Shown here one piece after another: positions 8,990 to 17,300 of a DNA stretch of 61,213 nt. Under the pieces are notes generated by a model, which made no database searches, had not been told where the DNA came from, and worked only from the letters and a program-made list of their open reading frames with translations. How positions within the stretch are numbered: the first letter of the stretch is position 1; the number at the start of each line of letters is the position of its first letter. The DNA is from RDXT01 sp033765305 (GTDB taxonomy: Bacteria > Bacteroidota > Bacteroidia > J057), in contig JANRID010000061.1 of the NCBI GenBank assembly GCA_033765305.1, positions 1 through 61,213 on the forward strand, in the 5' to 3' direction. Made by a program: the position numbers and the translations under genes.

Positions 8990-9547
8990 ATGACCGTCCA
9001 GCTTCCATACCGCCTGCTCAGCGTGTCCGAGTACCACCGGATGGCGGAGGCCGGCATTCTGTCGGAATCTGAACGCCTGGAGCTGATCGAAGGAAGGATC
9101 ATCGGTATGAGCCCTGTCAGCAGCGAACACGCGTATTGCACCGATCTGCTGGGAGCGCTGCTCCATGCCGCAGCAGGCAGCAATGCCATCGTGCGGATTC
9201 AGAATCCGGTGCGCCTTTCAGACCGTTCCGAGCCTGAGCCCGATATCCTGCTGCTGCGGCCGCCCAGGTCCCGGTATATCCGCCGCCATCCAGCGCCCGG
9301 CGATGTATGGCTGCTGATCGAAATATCGGCCACCTCCCTCGATTACGACCGCGAGGTCAAGCTGCCGCTCTATGCGCAGGCCGGCATTCCGGAGGTATGG
9401 ATCATCGATCTGGAGGGGCGGCAGGCCGAGGTCTTCCGCGCGCCGGCAGACGGGCAGTACAGCAGCTGCACGCGGATCGGGCCGGAGGAGCAGCTGGAAT
9501 TTCCGGCGCTGGGGATTGCGATCGGGCTGCAGGATCTGCTGCCCTGA
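8990..9547 (+). CDS. Uma2 family endonuclease-like protein
   Basis: A 185-residue complete Uma2 (DUF820) protein. The N-terminus YRLLSVSEYHRMAEAGILSE and ERLELIEGRII are typical. The active-site-like residues are in EPEPDILLLRP (Asp) and VWLLIEIS (Glu), followed by the Lys/Tyr-containing VKLPLYAQAGIPEVWIIDL. The fold is PD-(D/E)XK-like and the biological role unknown. It lies downstream of ffh, whereas the other Uma2 gene lies upstream on the opposite strand. The two differ in sequence and length, so they are not a recent duplication. A TATCTTGA element at about 8950 could be its promoter -7 box. Confidence 0.85.
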   Translation: MTVQLPYRLLSVSEYHRMAEAGILSESERLELIEGRIIGMSPVSSEHAYCTDLLGALLHAAAGSNAIVRIQNPVRLSDRSEPEPDILLLRPPRSRYIRRHPAPGDVWLLIEISATSLDYDREVKLPLYAQAGIPEVWIIDLEGRQAEVFRAPADGQYSSCTRIGPEEQLEFPALGIAIGLQDLLP

Positions 9548-9583
9548 TTCCGCGCCGGATTATTCCGTACCTTGCAGCGCTGA

Positions 9584-10033
9584 ATGCGCGATATGAACGA
9601 TCATCCTTTTTCCGCCGCCGCCCGCATCTCCATCCGCCTCGAATTCGCTGGCGAAACCGTCCTGACCCTCCTGCTTGCCCGCAGCGGCGCCCTCAACCGC
9701 ATGGGCGACGGCAGCGGAGAGCCCGATACCCTGCTGCCGGCCATGGGCCACGTGGATCCGTCCTGGTTTGAGGAGGCCCTCGACCTGTTTCCCCCGGAGC
9801 TGGCCGAGCTGGCCGGGCGCTATGAGTTCAGCGACCGCGAGGGCGAAGACTGCCTGCTGACCATCGCCTTTGAAGGCGAAGGATTCGATACCGGATATGA
9901 GTTTCTCTACGGCTCCGAGTCCGCAGGGCCGCCGGAGGAAATCGCCGACTGGCTGGATGAAGTCCTCGACCTGACGGACGACTGGTACGCGGAGCAGCTG
10001 GAGAAGCGCGCGGGCAATCAGAAGAAATCGTAA
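9584..10033 (+). CDS. Hypothetical acidic protein
   Basis: A 149-residue, strongly acidic soluble protein with no signal peptide or membrane segment. Blocks such as DPSWFEEALDLFPPELAEL and EIADWLDEVLDLTDDWYAEQLEK are helical. The family is not recognised. An alternative ATG at 9593 (MNDHPFS) would drop three residues. A TACCTTGC element at about 9569 could serve as the -7 box. The coding character (third-position GC, no shadow gene) supports it as real. Confidence 0.6.
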   Translation: MRDMNDHPFSAAARISIRLEFAGETVLTLLLARSGALNRMGDGSGEPDTLLPAMGHVDPSWFEEALDLFPPELAELAGRYEFSDREGEDCLLTIAFEGEGFDTGYEFLYGSESAGPPEEIADWLDEVLDLTDDWYAEQLEKRAGNQKKS

Positions 10034-10104
10034 CAAATCTGCCGGATCCGCAAACCGGAAGGGCCGAACGGGGTTATTTGCTTCAACAAAAGAACCGATC
10101 TGTT

Positions 10105-11277
10105 ATGCAAACCCCTCAACGCATCGCCATTCTGGGCTCCACCGGCTCCATCGGCGTGCAGGCGCTGGATGTGCTGCGCTGTTTTCCGGACCGTTACCGG
10201 GCGGTGCTGCTTACGGCAAACGGCAATGCCGAGCTGCTCATCGCGCAGGCGCGGGAGTTTCTGCCGGAGGCGGTGGTCATTGCGGATGAGGCGAAATACG
10301 CGCAGGTGCGCGACGGACTGGCGGGCCTGCCGATCGAGGTGCACGCCGGCAGCGGCCCCCTGGCCGATCTGATGGAGCGGGACGATATCGACATGGTGCT
10401 GACGGCGCTGGTCGGCTTTTCAGGCCTGCGGCCTACGCTCCGGGCCCTGGCCTCGGGCAAGGCCATTGCCCTGGCCAACAAGGAGACCCTCGTTGTCGCC
10501 GGCGAGCTGGTCATGGGCCTGGCCCGGCAGCAGCAGGCGCCCATCATTCCCGTGGACAGCGAGCATTCGGCTATTTTCCAGTGCCTCAGCGGCGAGCAGG
10601 GCAATCCCATCGCCAAAATCATCCTTACCGCGTCCGGCGGCCCCTTCCGGGGCTATTCGCTGGAGCAGCTCCGGCAGGTGACCCGCGCCCAGGCGCTCAA
10701 GCACCCCAACTGGGCGATGGGCGCCAAGATCACCATCGACTCGGCCAGCATGATGAACAAGGGCCTGGAGGTGATCGAGGCCAAATGGCTCTTCGGGCTG
10801 GAGCCCGGCCAGATCGAGGTGGTGGTGCACCCGCAGTCCATCATCCACTCGATGGTGGAGTTCGAAGACGGCAGCATCAAGGCGCAGCTGGGCCTGCCCG
10901 ACATGCGGCTGCCGATTCAGTATGCGCTCACCTGGCCCGCCCGCCTGCCGAATCCCTTTCCCCGCTTCAGTTTTCTCCGCTATCCTTCCCTGACCTTCGA
11001 GCAGGCGGATACGCAGGTGTTCAAAAACCTGGGCCTCGCCTTCGAGGCCATGCAGCGCGGCGGCAATGCGCCCTGCCTGCTCAATGCCGCCAATGAAATC
11101 ACCAACCGCCTCTTTCTCGAAGAGCGCATCCGCTTCACCGACATCGCCGACCTGAACGAAGCGGCGATGCATCACCTGCCGTTTGTGGCACATCCTTCGC
11201 TGGAGGATCTGTTCGAGTCGGATGCCGCCGCACGGGTCTGGGTGGCGGAACGGGCTGGGGGAGTAAGCGCGTATTGA
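10105..11277 (+). CDS. dxr: 1-deoxy-D-xylulose-5-phosphate reductoisomerase
   Basis: A 390-residue enzyme converting 1-deoxy-D-xylulose 5-phosphate to 2-C-methyl-D-erythritol 4-phosphate with NADPH, the committed step of the non-mevalonate isoprenoid pathway in the cytoplasm. Visible motifs are the NADPH-binding GSTGSIG at residues 9-15, ALANKETLVVAGE, the metal and substrate site VDSEHSAIFQ, TASGGPFRG, MGAKITIDSASMMNKGLEVIEA and the C-terminal helical domain. ATG 10105 places the nucleotide motif at the usual distance; an in-frame start at 10078 is less likely. The TGA stop (11275-11277) lies inside the first copy of a heptamer repeat, so the last residues (GGVSAY) may be repeat-derived. It is convergent with leuA. 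Confidence 0.97.
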   Translation: MQTPQRIAILGSTGSIGVQALDVLRCFPDRYRAVLLTANGNAELLIAQAREFLPEAVVIADEAKYAQVRDGLAGLPIEVHAGSGPLADLMERDDIDMVLTALVGFSGLRPTLRALASGKAIALANKETLVVAGELVMGLARQQQAPIIPVDSEHSAIFQCLSGEQGNPIAKIILTASGGPFRGYSLEQLRQVTRAQALKHPNWAMGAKITIDSASMMNKGLEVIEAKWLFGLEPGQIEVVVHPQSIIHSMVEFEDGSIKAQLGLPDMRLPIQYALTWPARLPNPFPRFSFLRYPSLTFEQADTQVFKNLGLAFEAMQRGGNAPCLLNAANEITNRLFLEERIRFTDIADLNEAAMHHLPFVAHPSLEDLFESDAAARVWVAERAGGVSAY

Positions 11278-11446
11278 GTAGTGCGTATTGAGTAGTGAGA
11301 CTGGCTGTGCCTGGGTTTGGGGGAGTAGGGGGTCTCCAGTAGCAAGTCGCAAGACTGACGGATGCCTGCGGCTGAGCCCCTTGCCGTTCATCAGACTCCC
11401 GCATCCGCCCCAATACCCAATACCCAATACCCAATACTCAATACCC
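11268..11446. repeat. Heptamer-repeat element between dxr and leuA
   Basis: The left arm carries GTATTGA/GTAGTGC-type 7-mers (11271-11299). The right arm carries four or five copies of the complementary heptamer CAATACC/CAATACT (11411-11446). The two arms are inverted, so a transcript could fold over the intervening about 110 nt, which includes a GTAGCAAGT and AAGACTG module (11338-11356). The element starts in the dxr stop codon and ends a few bases from the leuA stop codon. Confidence 0.75.
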
Positions 11447-11449
11447 TTC

Positions 11450-12940
11450 TCACACCTTGCTCAGCGCATCCACATACGCCTTCGCCGTCGCGAAAATCGT
11501 ATCCGTATCGGAGCCGAAGCCATAGTAGAAGACCTGGTCCTTGGAAATCTGGATATGCACACGGGCCATGTCGTCGCTGCCGCCGGTAATGGCCTGCACG
11601 AGGTATTCCTCCAGCCGGACCTCGATGCCCAGCAGGCTGTCGATGGCGCGGATGCAGGCATCCACGGGGCCGTTGCCCTCGGCTTCGGTGTAGAGCACCC
11701 GGCCGTTGCGGTTGAGCTGCACACCGGCGCGGGCGGGCTTTTCCTTGCCGCAGGTTACATCGAGCGACTGGATTTCGAGCACGCGCTCGCCCTTGGGCAC
11801 GCCCATCAGGCTGAGCAGGTCGTCGTCGGAGACTTCCTTTTTCTGGTCGGCGAGCATGAGGAATTCCTCGTACTTGCTGGTCAGCTCCTCCGGCTTGAGG
11901 TCGAAGCCCAACTTTTCGAGGCGGTGGTTGAGGGCGGCGCGTCCGCTGCGGGCGGTGAGCACGATGAGCGAGTCGGGCACGCCGACATCTTTCGGGTCGA
12001 TGATCTCGTAGTTCTCGCGGCTTTTGAGCACCCCGTCCTGGTGGATGCCGGAGGAATGGGCGAAGGCATTGCGGCCCACGATGGCCTTGTTGGCCTGCAC
12101 GGGCATGCGCATCAGCCGGGATACCAGGCGGCTGACGGGGAAGAGCTGCTTGGGGTCGATGCGGGTTCCGAGATGCAGGCTTTCATAGTGGCTGCGCAGG
12201 ATCATCACCGCCTCTTCGAGGGAGGTATTGCCGGCGCGTTCGCCGATGCCGTTGATGGTCACTTCCATCTGGCGGGCACCGTTGGCGAGGCCGGCGATGG
12301 TATTGGCGGTTGCCAGTCCGAGGTCGTTGTGGCAGTGCACCGAGAGAATGGCCTTGTCCACGTTCGGCACATGGTCCATGAGGTAGCGGATGATGCTGCC
12401 GTACTGGTCGGGGAGGCAGTAGCCGGTGGTGTCGGGAATGTTGACGACCGTAGCGCCGGCGGCGATGACCGTTTCGACCATGCGGGCGAGGAACTCGGGG
12501 TCGGCGCGTCCGGCATCCTCGCAGAAAAATTCTACGTCGTCCACGTAGCGGCGGGCGTAGCGGGTAGCGCGGGCGGCCACCTCCAGTACGGCTTCGCGGG
12601 TGGTTTTCAGCTTGTTGACAATATGGATATCGGAACTGCCGATGCCGGTGTGGATGCGTTTGCGGCGGGCGTACCGGAGCGCCTCGGCGGCGCAGTCGAT
12701 GTCTTTCTCCACAGCGCGGGTCAGGGCGCAGATCGTCGGCTCGGTGACAGCTTTGGAAACCTCCACCACCGACTGAAAATCGCCAGGGCTGGAGATAGGG
12801 AATCCAGCCTCGATCACATCGACGCCCAGGGCTTCCAGGGCACGGGCTACCTCGATCTTTTCCAGGGTATTCAGCTGGCAGCCGGGCACCTGTTCGCCGT
12901 CCCGGAGCGTCGTGTCAAAAACATAAACGCGCTGATCCAT
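11450..12940 (-). CDS. leuA: 2-isopropylmalate synthase
   Basis: A 496-residue enzyme that condenses acetyl-CoA with 2-oxoisovalerate, the first step of leucine biosynthesis. The TIM-barrel catalytic domain carries the N-terminal FDTTLRDGEQ, GFPISSPGDF, the metal-binding VHCHNDLG and NGIGERAGN(T)SLEE. The HSSGIHQDG segment belongs to the linker region, and the C-terminal about 110 residues form the regulatory LeuA dimerisation domain. The length is typical of the LeuA type 1 form with the leucine-feedback domain. ATG 12940-12938 starts directly before RVYVFDTTLRDGEQ. No other leu genes are adjacent. Confidence 0.95.
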   Translation of the reverse strand: MDQRVYVFDTTLRDGEQVPGCQLNTLEKIEVARALEALGVDVIEAGFPISSPGDFQSVVEVSKAVTEPTICALTRAVEKDIDCAAEALRYARRKRIHTGIGSSDIHIVNKLKTTREAVLEVAARATRYARRYVDDVEFFCEDAGRADPEFLARMVETVIAAGATVVNIPDTTGYCLPDQYGSIIRYLMDHVPNVDKAILSVHCHNDLGLATANTIAGLANGARQMEVTINGIGERAGNTSLEEAVMILRSHYESLHLGTRIDPKQLFPVSRLVSRLMRMPVQANKAIVGRNAFAHSSGIHQDGVLKSRENYEIIDPKDVGVPDSLIVLTARSGRAALNHRLEKLGFDLKPEELTSKYEEFLMLADQKKEVSDDDLLSLMGVPKGERVLEIQSLDVTCGKEKPARAGVQLNRNGRVLYTEAEGNGPVDACIRAIDSLLGIEVRLEEYLVQAITGGSDDMARVHIQISKDQVFYYGFGSDTDTIFATAKAYVDALSKV

Positions 12941-13051
12941 CGGTTAGGGGTTTGGTAGTCAAGGGATTATTGCGAGTTCAATCAAAGGGGTCCAGCGTCC
13001 GGAGGCAGGGGCTGCCGGCAGAGCAGGGTTTCAGCCTTCCGGTACAGATGA

Positions 13052-13059
13052 CAAAAGTA
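13052..13059 (-). promoter_or_regulatory. Putative leuA promoter -7 element
   Basis: TACTTTTG on the minus strand matches TAnnTTTG exactly, with a CTGG 20 nt upstream as a weak -33 box. It leaves a leader of about 105 nt before the leuA ATG. The leader has GC-rich stretches, but no leucine-rich leader peptide or known riboswitch was recognised. Confidence 0.4.
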
Positions 13060-13247
13060 CGGATTGTTACGCAAGATGTCCAGTTTTTCGGGGCTTCTTT
13101 GCGGGAATGGCAATGCTAACGATCGTTTGTTTGGAGAATGGCAACAGGCAAACAGCAGCGAATCCGCACATCAGGAACCATCCGCTGCGCATGCCGCAAG
13201 GGCGTCCGCGAGGCTGCCCGGCGCAGCAGGATGACGCAACAGCATAC
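13060..13247. other. Intergenic region between leuA promoter and aceA terminator
   Basis: Together with the leuA leader this is part of a 361-nt gap (12941-13301). No coding sequence, RNA gene or repeat was recognised in this stretch. Confidence 0.5.
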
Positions 13248-13271
13248 AGGCCGGCATGGGGATGCCGGCCT
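13248..13271 (-). terminator. Hairpin downstream of aceA
   Basis: AGGCCGGCAT-gggg-ATGCCGGCCT is a perfect 10-bp stem with a 4-nt loop, 30 nt past the aceA stop on the transcribed strand. The following bases are only moderately U-rich, so termination strength is uncertain. Confidence 0.6.
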
Positions 13272-13301
13272 GCCGGGGCTGCTGTGCGCGGTGCGGTCGG
13301 C

Positions 13302-14588
13302 TCAGCCGAAGAACTGATGCGTCTCCGTGGAGCCCTGCATGGCGGTGGTGGAGGAATCGCCGCCGGTAATGGTGTTCTGCACGGCGTCGAAGTAGCCCGT
13401 GCCGACGAAACGCTGGTGCTTCACGGCGCGGTAGCCCAGGGATTCATTGGCGAATTCCCGGTCCTGAAACTGCGAGTAGGCGTACATGCCTTCCTGCGCG
13501 TAGGCGTGCGCGAGCTCGAACATGCTGTTGTTCAGCGCATGCCAGCCGGCGAGGGTGATAAACTGGAACTTGAAGCCCATCGCGTTGAGCGATTCGCGGA
13601 ATCCTTTCATGGTATCTGCATCGAGGTTCGCGCTCCAGTTAAAGGACGGGGAGCAGTTGTAAGCCAGCAGCTTGCCGGGATACTCCGCATGGATGGCCTC
13701 GGCGAAGCGCCGGGCCTCGTTCAGGTCGGGATGGGAGGTCTCCATCCAGAGCAGATCGGCATAGGGCGCATAGGCCAGGCCGCGGGCGATGCATTGCTCG
13801 ATGCCGTTGCGCACGTAATAGAAGCCTTCCGAGCTGCGCTCGCCGGTGCAGAACGCACGGTCGCGCGGGTCGATATCGGAGGTGAGCAGGTTGGCGGCTT
13901 CGGCGTCGGTGCGGGCGATGATGACCGTCGGGACGCCCAGCACATCGGCGGCGAGGCGTGCCGCAATCAGCTTCTGCACCGCTTCCGGCGTCGTCACGAG
14001 CACCTTGCCCCCAAGGTGGCCGCATTTCTTGGCGGAAGAAAGCTGGTCTTCGAAATGTGCGGCTGCTGCACCGGCCATGATGAGGTGCTTGGCCAGTTCG
14101 TATGCGTTGAGGTTGCCGCCAAAGCCGGCTTCCGCATCGGCGATGATGGGGGCCATCCAGTCGGTGCCATGCTGCTGGTCCAGCCAGTGGATCTGGTCGG
14201 TCCGCAGGAGGGAATTGTTGATGCGGCGCACCAGCGCGGGCACGGCATCCACCGGGTAGAGCGACTGGTCGGGATACATGGTTTCGGCGGTGTTGGCGTC
14301 GCCGGCCACCTGCCAGCCGGAGCAGTAGATGGCCTTCAGGCCGGCCTGCACCGCCTGCACGGCCTGGTTGCCGGTCATGCAGCCGAGTGCGGCCACCGCG
14401 TCGGGCTCGTGGAGGAGGCGCCAGAGCTTGTCGGCGCCCATGCGGGCGAGGCTGTATTCGATCTGCACCGATCCGCGGAGGCTCACCACCTCTTCGGCGG
14501 TGTAGGGGCGGCGGATGCCGTTCCAGCGGGGATTTCCGAGCCAGTCGGAGATGAGGCTGTCGATTTGCTGTTGGCGGGAGCTGTTCAT
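13302..14588 (-). CDS. aceA: Isocitrate lyase
   Basis: A 428-residue enzyme cleaving isocitrate to glyoxylate and succinate, the first reaction of the glyoxylate shunt. The catalytic signature KKCGH is at residues 187-191 (Cys189). YCSGWQVAGDAN, MYPDQSLYP, the metal-site DAEAGFGG, TEVIARTDAEAA-like IIARTDAEAANLL and the C-terminal NSMFELAHAY are all intact, and the length is that of bacterial ICL. ATG 14588-14586 (MNSSRQQ) is preferred because 24 further upstream residues would cross GC-rich hairpins. The gene follows aceB on the same strand after 109 nt. Confidence 0.96.
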   Translation of the reverse strand: MNSSRQQQIDSLISDWLGNPRWNGIRRPYTAEEVVSLRGSVQIEYSLARMGADKLWRLLHEPDAVAALGCMTGNQAVQAVQAGLKAIYCSGWQVAGDANTAETMYPDQSLYPVDAVPALVRRINNSLLRTDQIHWLDQQHGTDWMAPIIADAEAGFGGNLNAYELAKHLIMAGAAAAHFEDQLSSAKKCGHLGGKVLVTTPEAVQKLIAARLAADVLGVPTVIIARTDAEAANLLTSDIDPRDRAFCTGERSSEGFYYVRNGIEQCIARGLAYAPYADLLWMETSHPDLNEARRFAEAIHAEYPGKLLAYNCSPSFNWSANLDADTMKGFRESLNAMGFKFQFITLAGWHALNNSMFELAHAYAQEGMYAYSQFQDREFANESLGYRAVKHQRFVGTGYFDAVQNTITGGDSSTTAMQGSTETHQFFG

Positions 14589-14636
14589 TGTATGCTGGAT
14601 ATTGAAAAGGTGATGTGAATGCCATGCAGGGTCTGC

Positions 14637-14677
14637 GGGGCCGCGGGGTGCGGCCCCCATGCCCGGCTGCGCCGGGC
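14637..14677 (-). other. Two intercistronic hairpins between aceB and aceA
   Basis: GGGGCCGC-ggggt-GCGGCCCC (14637-14657) and GCCCGG-ctgcg-CCGGGC (14661-14677) are both perfect stems in the 109-nt spacer. They may act as a partial terminator or mRNA-stability element giving unequal expression of the two genes. Confidence 0.5.
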
Positions 14678-14697
14678 CGGATCGGTGGTCATGCGGA

Positions 14698-16317
14698 TCA
14701 GGCCTCGCTCAGCGCCTCATAGGCAGGCAGGGTCAGGAAGGACTCGAATTCGGGCTGAAGGACGAGGCGGGAGAATATCCGGGCAGCATTCGGAAACTGG
14801 CTGGCGGCGTAGCGCGCTTCGCCGAGCTGGGTGCGGATGCGTTCCAGCTGTTCAGGCAGCAGGCGGGCGAACAGTTCCGCGTCGATCGTGCGCCCGTCGT
14901 CCATGCGGGCGCGGTGGCGCACCCACTGCCAGACCTGGGAGCGCGAGATTTCGGCCGTAGCGGCATCCTCCATCAGGCTGTAAATCGGCACGCACCCGTT
15001 TCCCCCCAGCCAGGCTTCGAGGTAGCGCAGCCCTACATCGATATTCATGCGCAGGCCGGCCTCCGTGATCGTGCCGGCCGGCACCCGGATCAGGTCTTCT
15101 GCCGTCACCTGTACATCCTCGCGGAGCATATGGAGCTGGTTGGGGCCGGGCATGTAGCGGTCAAACTGCTCCATTGCCACCGGCACCAGGCCCGGATGGG
15201 CCACCCAGGTGCCGTCATGGCCGTTGCGGGCTTCGCGTTCCTTGTCGGCCCGCACTTTTTCCAGCGCGGCGGCGTTTGCCTCCGGGTCGTCCTTGATGGG
15301 GATCTGCGCAGCCATGCCGCCCATCGCATGCACGCCCCGGCGGTGGCAGGTCTGGATGACGAGCAGGGAGTAGGCGCTCATGAACGGCACGGTCATGGTC
15401 ACCTGCGCACGGTCGGGCAGGAGGAAGGACGGGCGTTTGCTGAATTTTTTGATAAAGGAAAAAATATAGTCCCAGCGGCCGCAGTTGAGCCCGGCGGAGT
15501 GGTCGCGGAGTTCGTAGAGGATTTCATGCATCTCGAACGAGGCCAGGATGGTCTCGATGAGCACCGTCGCCTTGATGGTGCCGAGGGGCAGCCCCAGCCA
15601 GCTTTGGGCGAAGATGAACACCTCGTTCCAGAGGCGCGCTTCGAGGTGGCTTTCGAGTTTGGGCAGGTAGAAGTAGGGCCCGGAGCCGCGGGCGAGCAGT
15701 TCGCGGGCATTGTGGAAGAAATAGAGCCCGAAATCGGTGAGGGCACCGCTGGCGGGCTGGCCGTCGATTACGAGGTGGCGCTCCGGCAGGTGCCAGCCCC
15801 GGGGACGCACCATGAGCACGGCCGGCTCCGGGACAAGGCGGTAGGACTTGCCGCGTTCGGGGTCTTCCCAGGCGATGGTGCGCCGGACCGCATCGGAGAG
15901 GTTGAGCTGGCCCTGGATGCAGTTGTGCCAGGTAGGGGCATTGGCATCCTCGAAGTCGGCCATGAAGACCTTCGCGCCGGAGTTGAGGGCATTGATGACC
16001 ATTTTTCGGTCCACGGGGCCGGTGATCTCCACGCGGCGGTCCAGCAGGTCGGGCGGCAGGGGCGCCACGGTCCAGCTGCCTTCGCGGACGGCGCGGGTAT
16101 GGGGGAGAAAATCCGGCAGTTCGCCGGCATCGAGGCGGGCCTGCCGGTCCTGGCGCAGGGCAAGCAGCTCGCGGCGGCGCCCGTCGAAGCGGCGGTGCAG
16201 GGCAGCGATGAATTCCAGCGCTTCCGGGCTCAGGATGGCGGCCTGGGCTTCGTCCGGCGGGGCGTTCAAGCTGACGCCCTCAGGCAGGCGGATCGGGTGA
16301 AGGAGGTGCGTGTTCAT
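14698..16317 (-). CDS. aceB: Malate synthase A
   Basis: A 539-residue enzyme condensing glyoxylate with acetyl-CoA to malate, completing the glyoxylate shunt with aceA and allowing growth on acetate or fatty acids. Recognisable blocks are KVFMADFEDANAPTW, YFYLPKLESHLEARLW, VLIETILASFEMHEILYELRDHSAGLNCGRWDY, GGMAAQIPIKDDP, NGHDGTWVAHP and the catalytic SLMEDAATAEISRSQ near the C-terminus. The length matches form A. ATG 16317-16315 (MNTHLL) is used; an in-frame ATG at 16329 adds four residues. It is the first gene of the aceB-aceA unit; a palindrome lies 40 nt upstream. Confidence 0.96.
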   Translation of the reverse strand: MNTHLLHPIRLPEGVSLNAPPDEAQAAILSPEALEFIAALHRRFDGRRRELLALRQDRQARLDAGELPDFLPHTRAVREGSWTVAPLPPDLLDRRVEITGPVDRKMVINALNSGAKVFMADFEDANAPTWHNCIQGQLNLSDAVRRTIAWEDPERGKSYRLVPEPAVLMVRPRGWHLPERHLVIDGQPASGALTDFGLYFFHNARELLARGSGPYFYLPKLESHLEARLWNEVFIFAQSWLGLPLGTIKATVLIETILASFEMHEILYELRDHSAGLNCGRWDYIFSFIKKFSKRPSFLLPDRAQVTMTVPFMSAYSLLVIQTCHRRGVHAMGGMAAQIPIKDDPEANAAALEKVRADKEREARNGHDGTWVAHPGLVPVAMEQFDRYMPGPNQLHMLREDVQVTAEDLIRVPAGTITEAGLRMNIDVGLRYLEAWLGGNGCVPIYSLMEDAATAEISRSQVWQWVRHRARMDDGRTIDAELFARLLPEQLERIRTQLGEARYAASQFPNAARIFSRLVLQPEFESFLTLPAYEALSEA

Positions 16318-16356
16318 ATACACCCGCAAAGATATATGTTGCGAAAAACAATGTCA

Positions 16357-16370
16357 AGCGAAAATTCGCT
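16357..16370. promoter_or_regulatory. Putative operator upstream of aceB
   Basis: AGCGAA-aa-TTCGCT is an inverted repeat with perfect 6-bp arms, located 40 nt upstream of the aceB start. A half-site-like TTGCGAAAAA lies at 16340-16349. It is a candidate binding site for a glyoxylate-shunt regulator; no regulator gene is adjacent. Confidence 0.35.
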
Positions 16371-16443
16371 ATAAGCATCAATTTTTATTCTGGCGTATGC
16401 ACGCTATGATTCCGGCTCGTGTCAGCAGCTATGTTGAATATAA

Positions 16444-16475
16444 TTTGGATATATGCAGAATTCCTGCTACTTTCG
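16444..16475 (+). promoter_or_regulatory. Putative promoter of the 16494 gene
   Basis: TTTG (16444-16447), 20 nt, then TACTTTCG (16468-16475), one mismatch from TAnnTTTG, 18 nt before the ATG. Confidence 0.4.
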
Positions 16476-16493
16476 TACTGCTACTTCTGCTCC

Positions 16494-17000
16494 ATGCGAT
16501 CTGTCAAGGCATACATGCTGCTCGCCACCCTGCTCCTGAGCTGGGCCGAGCGTTTTGTATTCCTCGAAGTGACGGAGTATGTGGAAGTGCGGCATGTGAT
16601 GAATCCCCTGGAGCAGCGCATTGCAGACGAGCTGCTGCGCACGTACGGGATCCGCAGCGCCGTCCAGCTTGCCGGTGCGCCGGAGATGCCCGTCCGCGGC
16701 GCCGTGTACGGCGACCAGGCCTTCAGCATCGAGATCGGCGGCCAGACACATTATTATATGCTGGTAGACGAGGCGCGCAGCACCACCTATCAGCAGATCA
16801 CGCGGTCCGAGCCGGTTTCATCCGAGGAGCAGGAGCGCGAGATGGTGCTGCTGAAAAAGCTGACCAGCGAGCATTTCGCCTCTGCCCAGGAGCCGCTCCC
16901 TGCTGCATCGGAGGCCCCGCTGGAGTTTGCCGGCTTCTATGCCGACCGCCCGGTGCGCCTGGTGCTGCCGGTGCCCGTGCCCCCGCCGGATCAGGCCTGA
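16494..17000 (+). CDS. Hypothetical protein with N-terminal signal or membrane segment
   Basis: A 168-residue protein beginning MRSVKAYMLLATLLLSWAE, a hydrophobic signal peptide or anchor, followed by a mixed domain with VRHVMNPLEQRIADELLRTYGI, QLAGAPEMPVRGAVYGDQ and HYYMLVDE, and a Pro-rich C-terminus. No family was recognised. ATG 16494 is chosen because it follows a promoter-like element and starts the hydrophobic segment; the frame extends up to 16419. It precedes the outer-membrane/PAP2/TonB genes on the same strand, so it may be part of that locus. Confidence 0.6.
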   Translation: MRSVKAYMLLATLLLSWAERFVFLEVTEYVEVRHVMNPLEQRIADELLRTYGIRSAVQLAGAPEMPVRGAVYGDQAFSIEIGGQTHYYMLVDEARSTTYQQITRSEPVSSEEQEREMVLLKKLTSEHFASAQEPLPAASEAPLEFAGFYADRPVRLVLPVPVPPPDQA

Positions 17001-17300
17001 TCCGGCTGTCCTGCTGAGTCCGCCGCCGGTGCCGCATGCATTGCATGTGCGCGTGTGCGCGCAGGTTGCCAGCCACTTCCGGCCATTTCCCTCCCATTCT
17101 GCATTCCGGAGCCTTGCCGGCCCGCAGCTGATCCGTGCGCCCCGTCTGGGCCGCGCATCCGGCTGTCCTGGAGCCGTCCGCGCCCCGCCGGCAGCCCTGC
17201 TGCCGGGCACCTGCCCGCGCAGCCTCCTGCGCACCATGCTGCGCCGTGCGGCGCAGCACACCGTCCGGTTTCACTTGCCACCCTACAAAATCATATTCCA
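17001..17300. other. Intergenic region, no gene seen
   Basis: A GC-rich 300-nt spacer. The only structure noticed is CATGCA-t-TGCATG (17035-17047), too short to interpret. Open frames here have no coding character. Confidence 0.4.

Noticed and set aside
12941..13050. leuA leader considered as an attenuator or riboswitch
   Set aside because: No leader peptide rich in Leu codons and no known riboswitch core could be identified by eye.
17035..17047. CATGCA-t-TGCATG palindrome
   Set aside because: Only 13 nt, isolated, and no promoter or gene context supports a role.
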